Both the position numbers and the translations under genes were made by a program. From assembly GCA_963700185.1 (NCBI GenBank), contig CAVOWP010000015.1, positions 97,456 through 161,455 on the forward strand: DNA of 64,000 nt, in the 5' to 3' direction. The notes beneath the pieces were generated by a model. The model searched no databases. It saw nothing but the letters and a program-made list of their open reading frames with translations, and had not been told where the DNA came from. This document shows, piece after piece, positions 32,780 to 41,167 of this stretch; positions within the stretch are counted from its first letter, which is position 1; the number at the start of each line of letters is the position of its first letter. The stretch comes from AP-15 sp963700185. Its GTDB lineage: Bacteria > Pseudomonadota > Alphaproteobacteria > ATCC43930 > CGMCC-115725.

Positions 32780-33682
32780 CTACCGATCAGCCTCTTGCCG
32801 GAGCCAATTGCGGAAGGCCCGGACTTTGGGGCGTTCGAGCGCGCCCGGCGCGGTGACGATGTAATAGGCGAACTGGTCCGGCAGCGCGAGCGAGAACAGC
32901 CTGACGAGGCGTCGGGCGGCGAGATCGGCCGCGGCAATCGTGCTGTAGGCCAGCACGATGCCCTGGCCGGCAATCGCGGCATCGAGCGCCAGTGACATGC
33001 TGTTGAAGGTGAGCCCCGCGGTTATCGGAACGATCTTTACTCCCGCGGCCTTGAGCCACATCGGCCAAGTCGGCACCAGCGGATCGCGCTCCGCGGCCTG
33101 ATCGTGAATGAGGGTATGGCGGGGGAGATCGTCGGGGGTGCGCAGCGGCGGTCCGGCGGTCAGCAATTTCGGACTGCAGGCCGGGAAGACCTCGTTGGTG
33201 AACAACAGCTCAACATCGAGCCCAGGATAAATGCCGCGGCCGTAACGGATCGCGATATCGAAATCGCCCCTGGTCAGATCGACAACCTCATCGGTGGCGG
33301 AGATCCGCACATCCACCTGGGGTTGTTGCTCCTGAAACCTGTGCAGCCGCAGCACCAGCCACTTGGCGGCGATCGACGGCGAGGCGGTAACGGTCAAGGT
33401 CCCGGTATCGTTATGCGCGCGCAGGCGCCGGACCGAAGATTGGATGCCGGCAAAGGCTTCCGTGAGACCAGGCAGCAGAATTCGCGCGGATGCCGTCAGC
33501 TCGATCGAGCGGTTCATGCGGTGAAACAGCCTGACCCCGAGATCCTCCTCCAAGGCATGGATCTGATGGCTGATCGCGGCCGGCGTCACATGCAGCTCCT
33601 CGGCGGCCTTGCTGAAGCTCATGTGCCGGGCTGCGGCTTCAAACGCCCGCAGCGCGCTCAAAGGGGGCAGGTGACCATTCAT
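32780..33682 (-). CDS. LysR-family regulator, GcvA-like
   Basis: 300 residues. The winged helix-turn-helix at 1-65 (LSALRAFEAAARHMSFSKAA, EELHVTPAAISHQIHALEED) matches the GcvA subgroup closely; the effector domain includes DVRISATDEVVDLTRGDFDI, AIRYGRG and IAGQGIVLAYSTIAAADLA. It is divergent from the DUF1127 gene, with about 130 bases between starts. Targets could be the neighbouring DUF1127/oxygenase genes, but no operator was defined. Confidence 0.92.
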   Translation of the reverse strand: MNGHLPPLSALRAFEAAARHMSFSKAAEELHVTPAAISHQIHALEEDLGVRLFHRMNRSIELTASARILLPGLTEAFAGIQSSVRRLRAHNDTGTLTVTASPSIAAKWLVLRLHRFQEQQPQVDVRISATDEVVDLTRGDFDIAIRYGRGIYPGLDVELLFTNEVFPACSPKLLTAGPPLRTPDDLPRHTLIHDQAAERDPLVPTWPMWLKAAGVKIVPITAGLTFNSMSLALDAAIAGQGIVLAYSTIAAADLAARRLVRLFSLALPDQFAYYIVTAPGALERPKVRAFRNWLRQEADR

Positions 33683-33812
33683 ATCGGATGAGAAAATCTA
33701 AGCCGTGGCTGAGAAACTCTCGTTTGTCGGTGCATGCCAGAGCGGCCATTTTACGTGGAGATAGTTAGAGGGGAAAGCGGCTACGTCGTTCCCCGAGTTT
33801 AGGAGACCTAAT

Positions 33813-34040
33813 ATGGCGGCGATCCATTGGCATGCAAGCCGGGGGCGGTCCGGCCAGCGTCATGGGGTTCTAGCGCTGGACGACGCTTGGGACCACGTCA
33901 GCGCGACCTTCCACGAATGGCGCCGGCGCAGCCGCGAACGCGCGGAGCTCGCCGCGCTCGACGAGAGGACGCTGAAGGACATCGGGCTCACCCGAGCCGA
34001 TGCCGAATTCTTGAGCAACAAGCCGTTCTGGAGGGAGTAA
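33813..34040 (+). CDS. DUF1127 small protein
   Basis: 75 residues with the C-terminal arginine-rich DUF1127 motif: WRRRSRERAELAALDERTLK, DIGLTRADAEFLSNKPFW. The ribosome binding site TAGGAGACC precedes the ATG. DUF1127 proteins in alphaproteobacteria have been linked to phosphate and carbon metabolism and RNA turnover. Its stop overlaps the start of a 43-codon frame (TAATG). Confidence 0.88.
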   Translation: MAAIHWHASRGRSGQRHGVLALDDAWDHVSATFHEWRRRSRERAELAALDERTLKDIGLTRADAEFLSNKPFWRE

Positions 34041-34171
34041 TGATCTTATTGGCGATTGCGGGCAGCACTATCGGCGCATGGTGGCGTCGCGCTATACTGG
34101 CGCTAATGCAATCGGCGCTCCGCTCGGAGAGCGACGTTCCGCCTGAGTTTTACAAATTTCCGATCTTCTGA
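34040..34171 (+). CDS. Possible 43-residue small protein coupled to DUF1127
   Basis: ATG 34040 shares its A with the DUF1127 stop (TAATG) and has GGAGGGAG directly upstream, a good coupled start. The product begins MILLAIAGSTIGAWWRRAIL, a hydrophobic stretch with a tryptophan pair and two arginines, then a polar tail ending in FYKFPIF. It may be a small membrane-associated peptide. There is no family to support it, only position, ribosome binding site and amphipathic pattern. Confidence 0.4.
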   Translation: MILLAIAGSTIGAWWRRAILALMQSALRSESDVPPEFYKFPIF

Positions 34172-34208
34172 GCCGTCAACCCGATCGAGCCCCAAAGGAG
34201 GACCGAAT

Positions 34209-35033
34209 ATGAGCAAAACCGACAGCCTGCCCTATGTCGAGGCCGAGCTGAACTATCTCGGCCCGATGACCGAGCGGCCGCGCTATTACGCCTATGAAAT
34301 AGGCGAGCGCTCGAACATGACCTACGATCCGCACAAGATGCGCATCCACGACATGCGGCCGATCTCCTCGGACGCATCGCTCGACACGCAGGGCTTCGCG
34401 CTCGTCGAACAGCGCAGCGCGGTTAAGGATTTCTGGGACGACGACGAGGTTCGCCGGGTCTATTACCCCGAGGCCGAGCGCGTCATCAAACAGGTGACCG
34501 GCGCCAGCCGCGTCTTCATCTTCGACCATATTCAGCGCCGCCGCGTGACCGGCTTGCAGGACCGCGCACCCGGCGGACCACGCCAGCCCGCGACCCGCGT
34601 GCATGTCGACCACACCGCGAAATCGGGCCCGCAGCGGGTTCGCGACCTGTTGCCCGACGAGGCCGAGGAATTGCTGAAAGGCCGCGTTCAGGTGATCAAC
34701 TTCTGGCGCCCGCTATTCAGCCCATTGCAAGACGCGCCCCTTGCGGTCTGCGACTCCCGCACCGTCGCCGCGGAAGACCTCGTGCCGTCGGACCTGGTCT
34801 ACAAGGAACGGGTCGGCGAGACTTATTCGGTGCGGTACAACCCGGCGCATCAGTGGTATTACGTGCCGGAAATGCGGCGCGACGAGGCGCTGCTGCTGAA
34901 AATCGCCGACACCCGGACCGACATCCCGGCCCGCTTTATGCCGCACACCTCGTTCACCGACCCGACGACGCCGCCCGGCGCGCGTCCGCGTGAAAGCATC
35001 GAGGTCCGCACCCTCGTCTTCCACCCGGCCTGA
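34209..35033 (+). CDS. CmcJ/NvfI-family oxidoreductase
   Basis: 274 residues preceded by AAAGGAGGACCG. The family is related to cephamycin 7-alpha-methoxylase subunit CmcJ and the fungal oxygenase NvfI, non-haem Fe(II)/2-oxoglutarate enzymes. Blocks seen: YEIGERSNMTYDPHKMRIHD, RVFIFDHIQRR, ATRVHVDHT (HxD of the iron triad), VINFWRPLFSPLQDAPLAVC and a late His in FMPHTSFTDP or in HQWYYVP. Arg near the C-terminus (PRESIEVRTLVFHP) may bind 2-oxoglutarate. The substrate is unknown. It is followed by palindrome R7 and an iron-type alcohol dehydrogenase. Confidence 0.82.
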   Translation: MSKTDSLPYVEAELNYLGPMTERPRYYAYEIGERSNMTYDPHKMRIHDMRPISSDASLDTQGFALVEQRSAVKDFWDDDEVRRVYYPEAERVIKQVTGASRVFIFDHIQRRRVTGLQDRAPGGPRQPATRVHVDHTAKSGPQRVRDLLPDEAEELLKGRVQVINFWRPLFSPLQDAPLAVCDSRTVAAEDLVPSDLVYKERVGETYSVRYNPAHQWYYVPEMRRDEALLLKIADTRTDIPARFMPHTSFTDPTTPPGARPRESIEVRTLVFHPA

Positions 35034-35038
35034 GGCTC

Positions 35039-35104
35039 GCCCCCTCTCCCTGCCCCCGCACTTTTCCCTCCCCCGCGCGAGCGGGGGAGGGTCAGGGTGG
35101 GGGC
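35039..35104. repeat. Palindromic repeat (REP-like), copy R7
   Basis: CCCTCCCCCGC-GCGA-GCGGGGGAGGG core with an extra C-rich left arm and a TCAGGGTGGGGG right arm, in the gap between the CmcJ-like and alcohol dehydrogenase genes. Confidence 0.88.
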
Positions 35105-35139
35105 GATGCGGCTCTGCGAAGGAAGAAGGAGTACGGGCG

Positions 35140-36309
35140 ATGCTGAGCGGCGTCTACCGCTTTCCGCAAATGGAAAGCGTCGTGTTCGGTAAACCCTTTG
35201 CCGAAGCGCTGGCGCAGGAGGTCGACCGGGTCGACGCCCGCGCCGTCTTCGTCCTGGCGAGCGGCACCTTGTCGCGCGAAACCGACTTTCTCGAGCGGCT
35301 GAGGCAGATGCTCGGCAATCGCTTTGCTGGGTTCTGCGCCAAGATTGGCGCGCATACGCCGCGTACTGATGTCGTCGCTGCAGCCAATTCGGCGCGCGAG
35401 TCCGGTGCCGACCTGATCGTCACCCTGGGCGGCGGCTCGGTCACCGATGCGGCAAAGATGGTCGGTCTGTGCCTCGGCAATGACGTCACGGCGCCCGAGC
35501 AGCTCGACGCCTACCGCGCCCGCATCGCTTCCGACGGCACGGTCGAGCGCCCCGCGGTCAAGTCGCCTGGCGTCCGCATGATCGCGATCCCGACCACCTT
35601 GTCGGCCGGCGAGTTTTCGGCTGGCGCCGGCTGCACCGACACCGAGCGCCACGTCAAGGAGAGCTTCAGCCATCCGCAGATGATCCCGCGCACCGTCATC
35701 CTCGACCCGGCCGCCAGCGTGCCGACACCTGAGTGGCTGTTCTTGTCGACCGGCATCCGCGCGGTCGACCATGCCGCCGAGGGAATCTGCTCTGTCAACG
35801 GCCAACCGATCTCCGAGGGTGCGGCGCTTCACGCGCTGCGGCTCCTCGCGAAAGGACTGCCGGCGGTCAAGGCCGATCCCACCAATCTCGAGGCCCGGCT
35901 CGACTGCCAGATCGGGGCGTGGATGTCGATGGTCGGCTCGCAGACCGGAGTCACCGTAGGGGCGAGCCACGGCATCGGCCATGTGCTCGGCGGCACCGGC
36001 GACGTGCCGCACGGCTACACCTCCTGCATCATGCTCCCGCACGTGCTGCGCTTCAACCACAAGGTTAATGCCGACAAGCAGGCGCTAATCGGCCAGGCGC
36101 TCGGGCATCCGGAAGAGCCCGCCGCCGATGCCGTCGGTGCGCTGATCGCCGGGCTCGGATTGCCAACGCGATTGCGCGATGTCGGGGTCAAAGAGGATCA
36201 GCTCGACCTGATCGCCGAGAATTCGATGCACGACCGCTGTATCCACACCAACCCGCGCAAGATCGACGGCCCGGCGGTCATACGCACCCTGCTCGACGCT
36301 GCCTGGTAG
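35140..36309 (+). CDS. Iron-containing alcohol dehydrogenase / maleylacetate reductase family
   Basis: 389 residues from ATG 35140 behind GGAAGAAGGA; the frame upstream of it is palindrome sequence. NAD-binding blocks: ADLIVTLGGGSVTDAAKMVG and MIAIPTTLSAGEFSAGAGCT. Metal ligands: STGIRAVDHAAEGICS (Asp, His) and VGASHGIGHVLGG (two His), plus a His in HGYTSCIMLPHVL. The pattern is closest to maleylacetate reductase-like enzymes of aromatic catabolism, but simple alcohol substrates are possible. Its last 32 bases overlap the end of the convergent MFS transporter gene. Confidence 0.88.
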   Translation: MLSGVYRFPQMESVVFGKPFAEALAQEVDRVDARAVFVLASGTLSRETDFLERLRQMLGNRFAGFCAKIGAHTPRTDVVAAANSARESGADLIVTLGGGSVTDAAKMVGLCLGNDVTAPEQLDAYRARIASDGTVERPAVKSPGVRMIAIPTTLSAGEFSAGAGCTDTERHVKESFSHPQMIPRTVILDPAASVPTPEWLFLSTGIRAVDHAAEGICSVNGQPISEGAALHALRLLAKGLPAVKADPTNLEARLDCQIGAWMSMVGSQTGVTVGASHGIGHVLGGTGDVPHGYTSCIMLPHVLRFNHKVNADKQALIGQALGHPEEPAADAVGALIAGLGLPTRLRDVGVKEDQLDLIAENSMHDRCIHTNPRKIDGPAVIRTLLDAAW

Positions 36310-37555
36310 GCAGCCGGGCGATCGACACGTCGATCACGAGGGCCGTGACGAGTGCAGCGGCGCCCAGCGCGAACAGCACGCGATAGGTGCCCCCGGTGTG
36401 GGCAAAGATAAAGGAGAAGCCGTAGGCGGCTGCCGCTTGCCCGAGCGCGAAGGCGGTCGTGCATAAGCCCCAGGCCTTTTTTTGCTGATCGGCGTCGTGC
36501 GGGATCAGCTCATGCACGCGGCCCAGCACCAGTACCACGACACCGGGCACCATCGCGCCGACAACGATGCTCGAAATGCTCAACGATAACGGTGCCTCGC
36601 TGAACACCAGCAGTGCGACGAGCCCGGTCTGCACGGCCAACGCATAACGCAGCGCCGATGCGAACCCGATGCGGTCGGCCACCCGCCCGCTCGCCAGCGG
36701 CCCGAGCATCGCCCCGACGCCGAAGAGCACCCAATATTGCGCGCCGCTGACGAGCCCTCGGCCGAGCCCACGCGCGACAAAGTCGACCAGGAAAATCATG
36801 TGGGGCACGAGACCGACCGCGTTCAGACCGTATTCGACATAGAGCGCGACGAGATCGGAGCGCGGGCTCGGCGGCGCGCTCGGCTGATCGATTTCGGGGA
36901 GCTGTTCGCGCGGCCAGCCGCCCCAGGAGACGGCGGTGAGGAGCAGCGCGATCGCGCCAAGGCCGAACCAGGTCTGCGCCAGCCCGGCATGCATCAACAA
37001 CGGCACCAGGGTGCCCGAAGCGGCGATGCCGACACCGACACCGGTAAAGATCGCGCCGCTGGCGACCCCGCGCCACGACGGCTCGATATGCGGGAGCACC
37101 ACTGGGGCGGCAAGCGCCATCAAGGCGCCACCCGAAATTCCCGACGCAAAGCGCCAGACAAAGAACCAGCCGAAAGAGAGCGGAAAGGCACAGGCAAAAA
37201 AGGCAGCACTCGCCGCGACCATCATCCCCCGCAGCGTCGCTGCCGCTCCCGCGCGTGCCGCGATCGGACGCGCTAGCAAGGCGCCGGCGAGATACCCGGC
37301 GAGGTTCGCCGCGCCGAGATACACCGTTGCCGAAGGCGAAAACCAATGAGCGGCGATCAGCGCCGGTATCAGCGGCGTATAGGCGAAGCGGGCGAGGCCG
37401 ATACCGACCAGAGTGGCGCACAAACCGGCCAAAACCGGGCGCCAGTTCGCGATGTCCGCGGTACGCACGACGGCAGCCACGATCAGCCGCTCCGCTGTTC
37501 CCTTGGCGAAGGTTGGGATGTCGAGCCCCGCTGAAAAGCGGTAATAATCGAACAC
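36278..37555 (-). CDS. MFS transporter, YbfB/YjiJ family
   Basis: 425 residues with about 12 hydrophobic segments. The first segment pair carries CATLVGIGLARFAYTPLIPA, the signature of the YbfB/YjiJ group. The loop sequences GYLAGALLARPIAARAG and LGPLASGRVADRIGFASALR follow. It is probably an inner-membrane exporter or importer of small organic compounds. It converges with the alcohol dehydrogenase and overlaps its 3' end, an unusual arrangement that could bring antisense effects. The first 30 or so residues are polar, and the true start could be further downstream. Confidence 0.88.
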   Translation of the reverse strand: MFDYYRFSAGLDIPTFAKGTAERLIVAAVVRTADIANWRPVLAGLCATLVGIGLARFAYTPLIPALIAAHWFSPSATVYLGAANLAGYLAGALLARPIAARAGAAATLRGMMVAASAAFFACAFPLSFGWFFVWRFASGISGGALMALAAPVVLPHIEPSWRGVASGAIFTGVGVGIAASGTLVPLLMHAGLAQTWFGLGAIALLLTAVSWGGWPREQLPEIDQPSAPPSPRSDLVALYVEYGLNAVGLVPHMIFLVDFVARGLGRGLVSGAQYWVLFGVGAMLGPLASGRVADRIGFASALRYALAVQTGLVALLVFSEAPLSLSISSIVVGAMVPGVVVLVLGRVHELIPHDADQQKKAWGLCTTAFALGQAAAAYGFSFIFAHTGGTYRVLFALGAAALVTALVIDVSIARLPTRQRRAGCV

Positions 37556-37600
37556 AGGGTTCGTGATTGACGAACCCGGTGATATTCGATTCTTGCGGTG

Positions 37601-38242
37601 TTATTTCGTGCCGAAGAGACGGTCGCCGGCGTCGCCGAGCCCCGGGCGAATGTAGCCTGCTTGGTCGAGGCAGCGGTCGAGCGCCGCCGCGACGATCGGC
37701 ACATCGGGGAAGATCGAGGATACCTTGTCGATGCCTTCCGGAGCGGCGACGAGGCAGACGAACTTGATGGAGCGTGCCGCCAGTTCCTTTAGGCGCGAGA
37801 TCGCCGCCACCGCCGAGTTGCCGGTCGCGAGCATCGGATCGACGAGGATGACGTCCCGCTCCGCGAGGTCGTCCGGCAGTTTCAGGTAATATTCGATGGC
37901 CTGCAGGGTCTGCGGGTCGCGGTAAATCCCGATATGCCCGACCCGCGCCGACGGCAAGAGGTCGAGCATCCCGTCGAGAATGCCGTTGCCGGCCCGCAGG
38001 ATCGAGACGAGACACAGTTTTTTGCCGGCGAGCAGCGGGAAGGCGCCGCTCTCGAGCGGTGTTTCGATCTCGGTGGCCGCGAGGGGCAGCTCGCGGGTCG
38101 CCTCATAGGCCAGCAGCAGACTGATCTCGCGCAGCAGGCGGCGGAACTCCGCCGTCGATGTGTTGCGGTCGCGCATCAGCGACAGCTTGTGCTGAACGAG
38201 GGGGTGCGCGACGACCGTCAAACACCCCTTTGGTTGCGTCAT
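37601..38242 (-). CDS. upp: Uracil phosphoribosyltransferase
   Basis: 213 residues. It salvages uracil with PRPP to UMP. Recognised by VVAHPLVQHKLSLMRDRNTS at the N-terminus, VSILRAGNGILDGMLDLLPS, the PRPP loop VILVDPMLATGNSAVAAISR and the C-terminal uracil-binding YIRPGLGDAGDRLFGTK. Normal length. It follows the MFS gene's start in the same direction with a 45-base gap. Confidence 0.96.
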   Translation of the reverse strand: MTQPKGCLTVVAHPLVQHKLSLMRDRNTSTAEFRRLLREISLLLAYEATRELPLAATEIETPLESGAFPLLAGKKLCLVSILRAGNGILDGMLDLLPSARVGHIGIYRDPQTLQAIEYYLKLPDDLAERDVILVDPMLATGNSAVAAISRLKELAARSIKFVCLVAAPEGIDKVSSIFPDVPIVAAALDRCLDQAGYIRPGLGDAGDRLFGTK

Positions 38243-38896
38243 GATTGACTCACCTCGAAAGCTCAGCTCACGGGTCTACAATAGACCAACTGCGGGGGGC
38301 CGGTCGCATCATAACCTGCAGGAAGGGCGGCAATTGCCGACAATTTCGCTGATTGGTTGCGCCGCCTCCGTCTCGAGCGCGTGGCAGCGACTGGATCGCA
38401 TCTGAAGATCCGTTGACAATTCAGCAATGATATGTTAGCATCAGCGGTTGCCGGTGATTCGGGAGTTATCGTATTGAGCATGGCCGATTATAGCGCTACT
38501 CGACATCATCGGGTCCCGCCTATGCTTCTTCAACTCGGGAGATCCAGCCTGATCTGCACCTGATAAAACAGGTGTAACAGGTGAAAACCTAGCGTTTGGA
38601 AGGACGGGCCTGGCGCTTTGCCAGAATTCGGAGCATAGGGGATTACAGGGGCGGCGGAGGTTCTAGTATTTCCAATTTGCAATTATTGGCTTGGCTGTTA
38701 TTTCGCTGCAAAAACAGCCAGGGCGGCGGAGGGCGACCGTTTGCGGACGGCGGTCAGGCAATCCTGCGGGTCGCCCACGCGGCTTCACGAAGCGGGCCAC
38801 ATGACGTGCGGCTCGCCAAGGCCAACATCCCCTGTGACGAGGGTTCTTCGAGATCTCCGTCAGACATAGGGACTTTAATGGATAATCCCAGGTTGA
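38243..38896 (+). other. Intergenic region with a DUF5681-domain remnant
   Basis: No intact gene. At 38736-38804 (+) one frame reads GRRSGNPAGRPRGFTKRAT and then stops. This is the core of the DUF5681 domain found in phage- or transposon-associated proteins, here a short relic. At 38414-38442, TTGACA with a TAGCAT 17 bases downstream resembles a sigma-70 promoter, but nothing intact lies behind it. Confidence 0.45.
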
Positions 38897-39083
38897 CTAC
38901 TTCTTTTCCGCCAGTTCGCTCTCGAGCTTTCGTGCGTCTTCGATCGCCGGGCTCGGACCGAAATCCTCAAGTTCGAGCAATTGGCGCAGCTTGAACTCGC
39001 CTTCCGCTCCTTCGGAGACTGTCGCCCGGCATCACGCCGGTTTCGGAATCCTTGCTTGCCTTGACCAACATCATAAATCGCAT
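38897..39083 (-). pseudogene. YCII-related (DGPF-domain) protein with a large internal deletion
   Basis: The start reads MRFMMLVKASKDSETGVMPG, the standard N-terminus of YCII-type proteins. After about 23 codons it jumps, with a frame change, to EGEFKLRQLLELEDFG and DARKLESELAEKK, the standard C-terminus with its own stop. Roughly 80 central codons, including the DGPF motif, are missing. Both ends are well conserved, so the deletion is recent. It sits just upstream, on the same strand, of the BNR-repeat protein. Confidence 0.65.
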
Positions 39084-39095
39084 CGGCCTGTCTCC

Positions 39096-40184
39096 TCACA
39101 CCGGCGCGAACCGCACGACGGCGATTGGTGGCAGCCGCGCGTCCGGCATCATCCACGAATCGCCACCGTCCTCCGAGATCCACAAGCCGCCGCTGGTCGA
39201 GCCGAAGGCGAGCCGCTCACCGGTCTCATCGACCGCCAGGCCGTGGCGCCACACAAGATCATAGGCGTGATGCTGCGGCAGGCCCCGCGTCAGCACTTCG
39301 AAGCTGTGGCCGCCGTCCCGGGTGCGGGCAACAACAACCTTGCCGTCTACTGGAATGCGCCGCTCGTCCTTGATCGCCGGGACAAACCAGGCGGTGTCCG
39401 GGTCGGTCGGATGCGCGGCGACAGCAAAGCCGAACTTCGATGGGCGGATCGCCGTCACTCCGCGCCACGTCGCCCCGGCATCCTCCGAGCGGAAGATCCC
39501 GTTGTGGTGCTGGCACCACACGATTTCGGGGTGCGCGGCGCAGCGCGCCAGCCGGTGGACGTCCTGGACGATCGGGTTGTCGCGCTGCTCCGGCGGCATG
39601 TACTCGGCATACATGCCGCGGTTGATGAGCCGCCACGAGCCCCCTGCGTCGGTGCTCGCCCATACGCCGGCGGTCGATACGCCGATGCGGATGTCCGAAG
39701 GGTCGCGCGGATCGATCAGCACCGAGTTGATGCCGGGCTGCTCGCCGCCCGCGACGCCCGCCCACTGCCGGCGCTCGGGCATGTGCCACAGCGCCTCGTT
39801 CAGCGACCAAGACGCGCCGCCGTCGGCGGAGCGGAAGAGCCCGCCCGGCATCGTGCCGGCCCACAGGCGTCCCGGTGCACCGCCCGGCTCGAGCACCCAG
39901 ATCTTGCCGAGCGACCAGGGATGGGGATCGTCAGCGGCATCCGCTGGCTTTGGCGGGAACGTCGGGACCGCCATCTCGCGCCACGCGCCGGCGCCATCGC
40001 GGCGCCACAGCTTGGCTCCGAAATGACCGAGGTCGAGCGCCGCCCACACCGAGCCTTCGGCATCCGCCAGCACCGCGGGGACCGGATCGCCAAGGAACTG
40101 CGTATCGACGATTTCCCAAGCGCCGTTGCTGCGCGCCAGCTCGAAGAGACCCTTGCGGGTTCCAACATGAAGCCGATTCGCCAT
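39096..40184 (-). CDS. BNR/Asp-box repeat propeller protein (sialidase-like fold)
   Basis: 362 residues forming a predicted beta-propeller with several Asp-box motifs: SADGGASWSL, STDAGGSWRL, SEDAGATWRG, TRDGGHSFEV and SEDGGDSWMM. The N-terminus MANRLHVGTRKGLFELARSN is typical of a bacterial group annotated as exo-alpha-sialidase or WD40/YVTN glycosyl hydrolase. No signal peptide is visible, so the protein is probably cytoplasmic, and enzymatic function is doubtful. A MoaD-like gene starts upstream in the same direction; this pair recurs in other genomes, suggesting a joint function. Confidence 0.8.
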   Translation of the reverse strand: MANRLHVGTRKGLFELARSNGAWEIVDTQFLGDPVPAVLADAEGSVWAALDLGHFGAKLWRRDGAGAWREMAVPTFPPKPADAADDPHPWSLGKIWVLEPGGAPGRLWAGTMPGGLFRSADGGASWSLNEALWHMPERRQWAGVAGGEQPGINSVLIDPRDPSDIRIGVSTAGVWASTDAGGSWRLINRGMYAEYMPPEQRDNPIVQDVHRLARCAAHPEIVWCQHHNGIFRSEDAGATWRGVTAIRPSKFGFAVAAHPTDPDTAWFVPAIKDERRIPVDGKVVVARTRDGGHSFEVLTRGLPQHHAYDLVWRHGLAVDETGERLAFGSTSGGLWISEDGGDSWMMPDARLPPIAVVRFAPV

Positions 40185-40196
40185 TAATCCCCTCCG

Positions 40197-40466
40197 TTAA
40201 CCGCCTGACAATGCTTGAAGAACGTAGATCTCGTCATGTGGGCCGACGGGGTCGCTCAACCCGACGCGATCGTGTACCGGCTGGCCGTTGACATAGACGG
40301 CGACGTGCCGGCGCAGGGCGCCCTGGTCGTCGAGCACATAGCCGCGCAGCACTGGGCGGGTGGCAAATACCACGGCGAGTGCGGCATCGACCGTCCCGCC
40401 TTCGACTTGCGCCGAAGGCGCGGGCAGAAACCGTTGCAACGCCGAGGTGAACGAGACCCTCGCCAC
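40197..40466 (-). CDS. MoaD/ThiS-family small ubiquitin-like protein
   Basis: 89 residues with a beta-grasp pattern (VSFTSALQRFLPAPSAQVEG; VLRGYVLDDQGALRRHVAVY; VNGQPVHDRVGLSDPV) and a C-terminal Gly-Gly (LQALSGG), the feature required for thiocarboxylation or conjugation. It could carry sulphur for molybdopterin or another cofactor, or act with the BNR protein encoded 12 bases downstream. Divergent from MarR. Confidence 0.8.
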   Translation of the reverse strand: MARVSFTSALQRFLPAPSAQVEGGTVDAALAVVFATRPVLRGYVLDDQGALRRHVAVYVNGQPVHDRVGLSDPVGPHDEIYVLQALSGG

Positions 40467-40515
40467 GACAATCCTTGATCTTGAAGGGTCACGTTGATAT
40501 CAACACTTATGGGTA

Positions 40516-40962
40516 ATGTCAAAATGCGAGGATCTGCCTTTCGAGATCACCCTGGAGGTGCGGGATACCTGCCTGTGCCTGCACCTGCAGCGCGCAGCGC
40601 GGGCGGTAGCGCGGCGCTTTGACGCGGTGTTGCGACCGTTGGGACTGACGAGCGGCCAGTTCTCGCTGCTGATGTCGCTCAACCGCCCGGAGCCAGCGAG
40701 CATCGGCAATGTATCCACCTTGCTGGCAATGGACCGAACTACCTTGACCGCCAATCTGAAGCCGTTAGAGCGCCGCGGCTTGGTGACGGTGGCGGCCGAC
40801 TATTCTGACAAACGCACGCGCCGCCTGACCTTGACGCCGGCCGGCCGGGCGCTGTTGTGTGCCGCCGTTCCAGCGTGGCGGCAAACCCACACGGAGATCG
40901 AGGGTCTGCTGGCTAGGTCCACGCCCGGTAGCCTGCGCGCCGTCTTGCGCGCCCTTTCCTAA
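40516..40962 (+). CDS. MarR-family regulator
   Basis: 148 residues. Winged helix: LGLTSGQFSLLMSLNRPEPA, GNVSTLLAMDRTTLTANLKP, LERRGLVTVAADYSDKRTRR (wing with the DxR motif). The N-terminal CLCLHLQRAARAVARRFDAV contains two cysteines that could sense oxidants. It is divergent from the MoaD-like/BNR pair with a 49-base gap, so it may control that pair. Confidence 0.9.
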   Translation: MSKCEDLPFEITLEVRDTCLCLHLQRAARAVARRFDAVLRPLGLTSGQFSLLMSLNRPEPASIGNVSTLLAMDRTTLTANLKPLERRGLVTVAADYSDKRTRRLTLTPAGRALLCAAVPAWRQTHTEIEGLLARSTPGSLRAVLRALS

Positions 40963-40969
40963 CCCTGAC

Positions 40970-41167
40970 TGAGCCGCAATCCGATTGCGCCGGATCTGCG
41001 CAGCCGCGGCGATCTCGTCGGCAGAGAGATCGAGCACCTCTCTAAGCACGGTGTCGGTATCGGCGCCGAGTTCCGGGGCGGCTCCCGATATCCGGCCGAA
41101 ACTGGCCTGCCACGGCAAGCCGGGCAGAGCGCCGGCGCAGCGGTAAACCCGTCCGGGACGGAGCCAG
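40970..41167 (-). pseudogene. CaiB/BaiF CoA-transferase, C-terminal fragment
   Basis: Encodes RPGRVYRCAGALPGLPWQAS, FGRISGAAPELGADTDTVLR and DLSADEIAAAAQI, the usual C-terminal PxLGeHTdxVL region of class III CoA-transferases. The rest of the gene is absent; upstream it is fused to IS630 transposase sequence. Confidence 0.6.

Noticed and set aside
38414..38442. Sigma-70-like promoter (TTGACA, TAGCAT)
   Set aside because: No intact gene or RNA follows, and such matches arise by chance.
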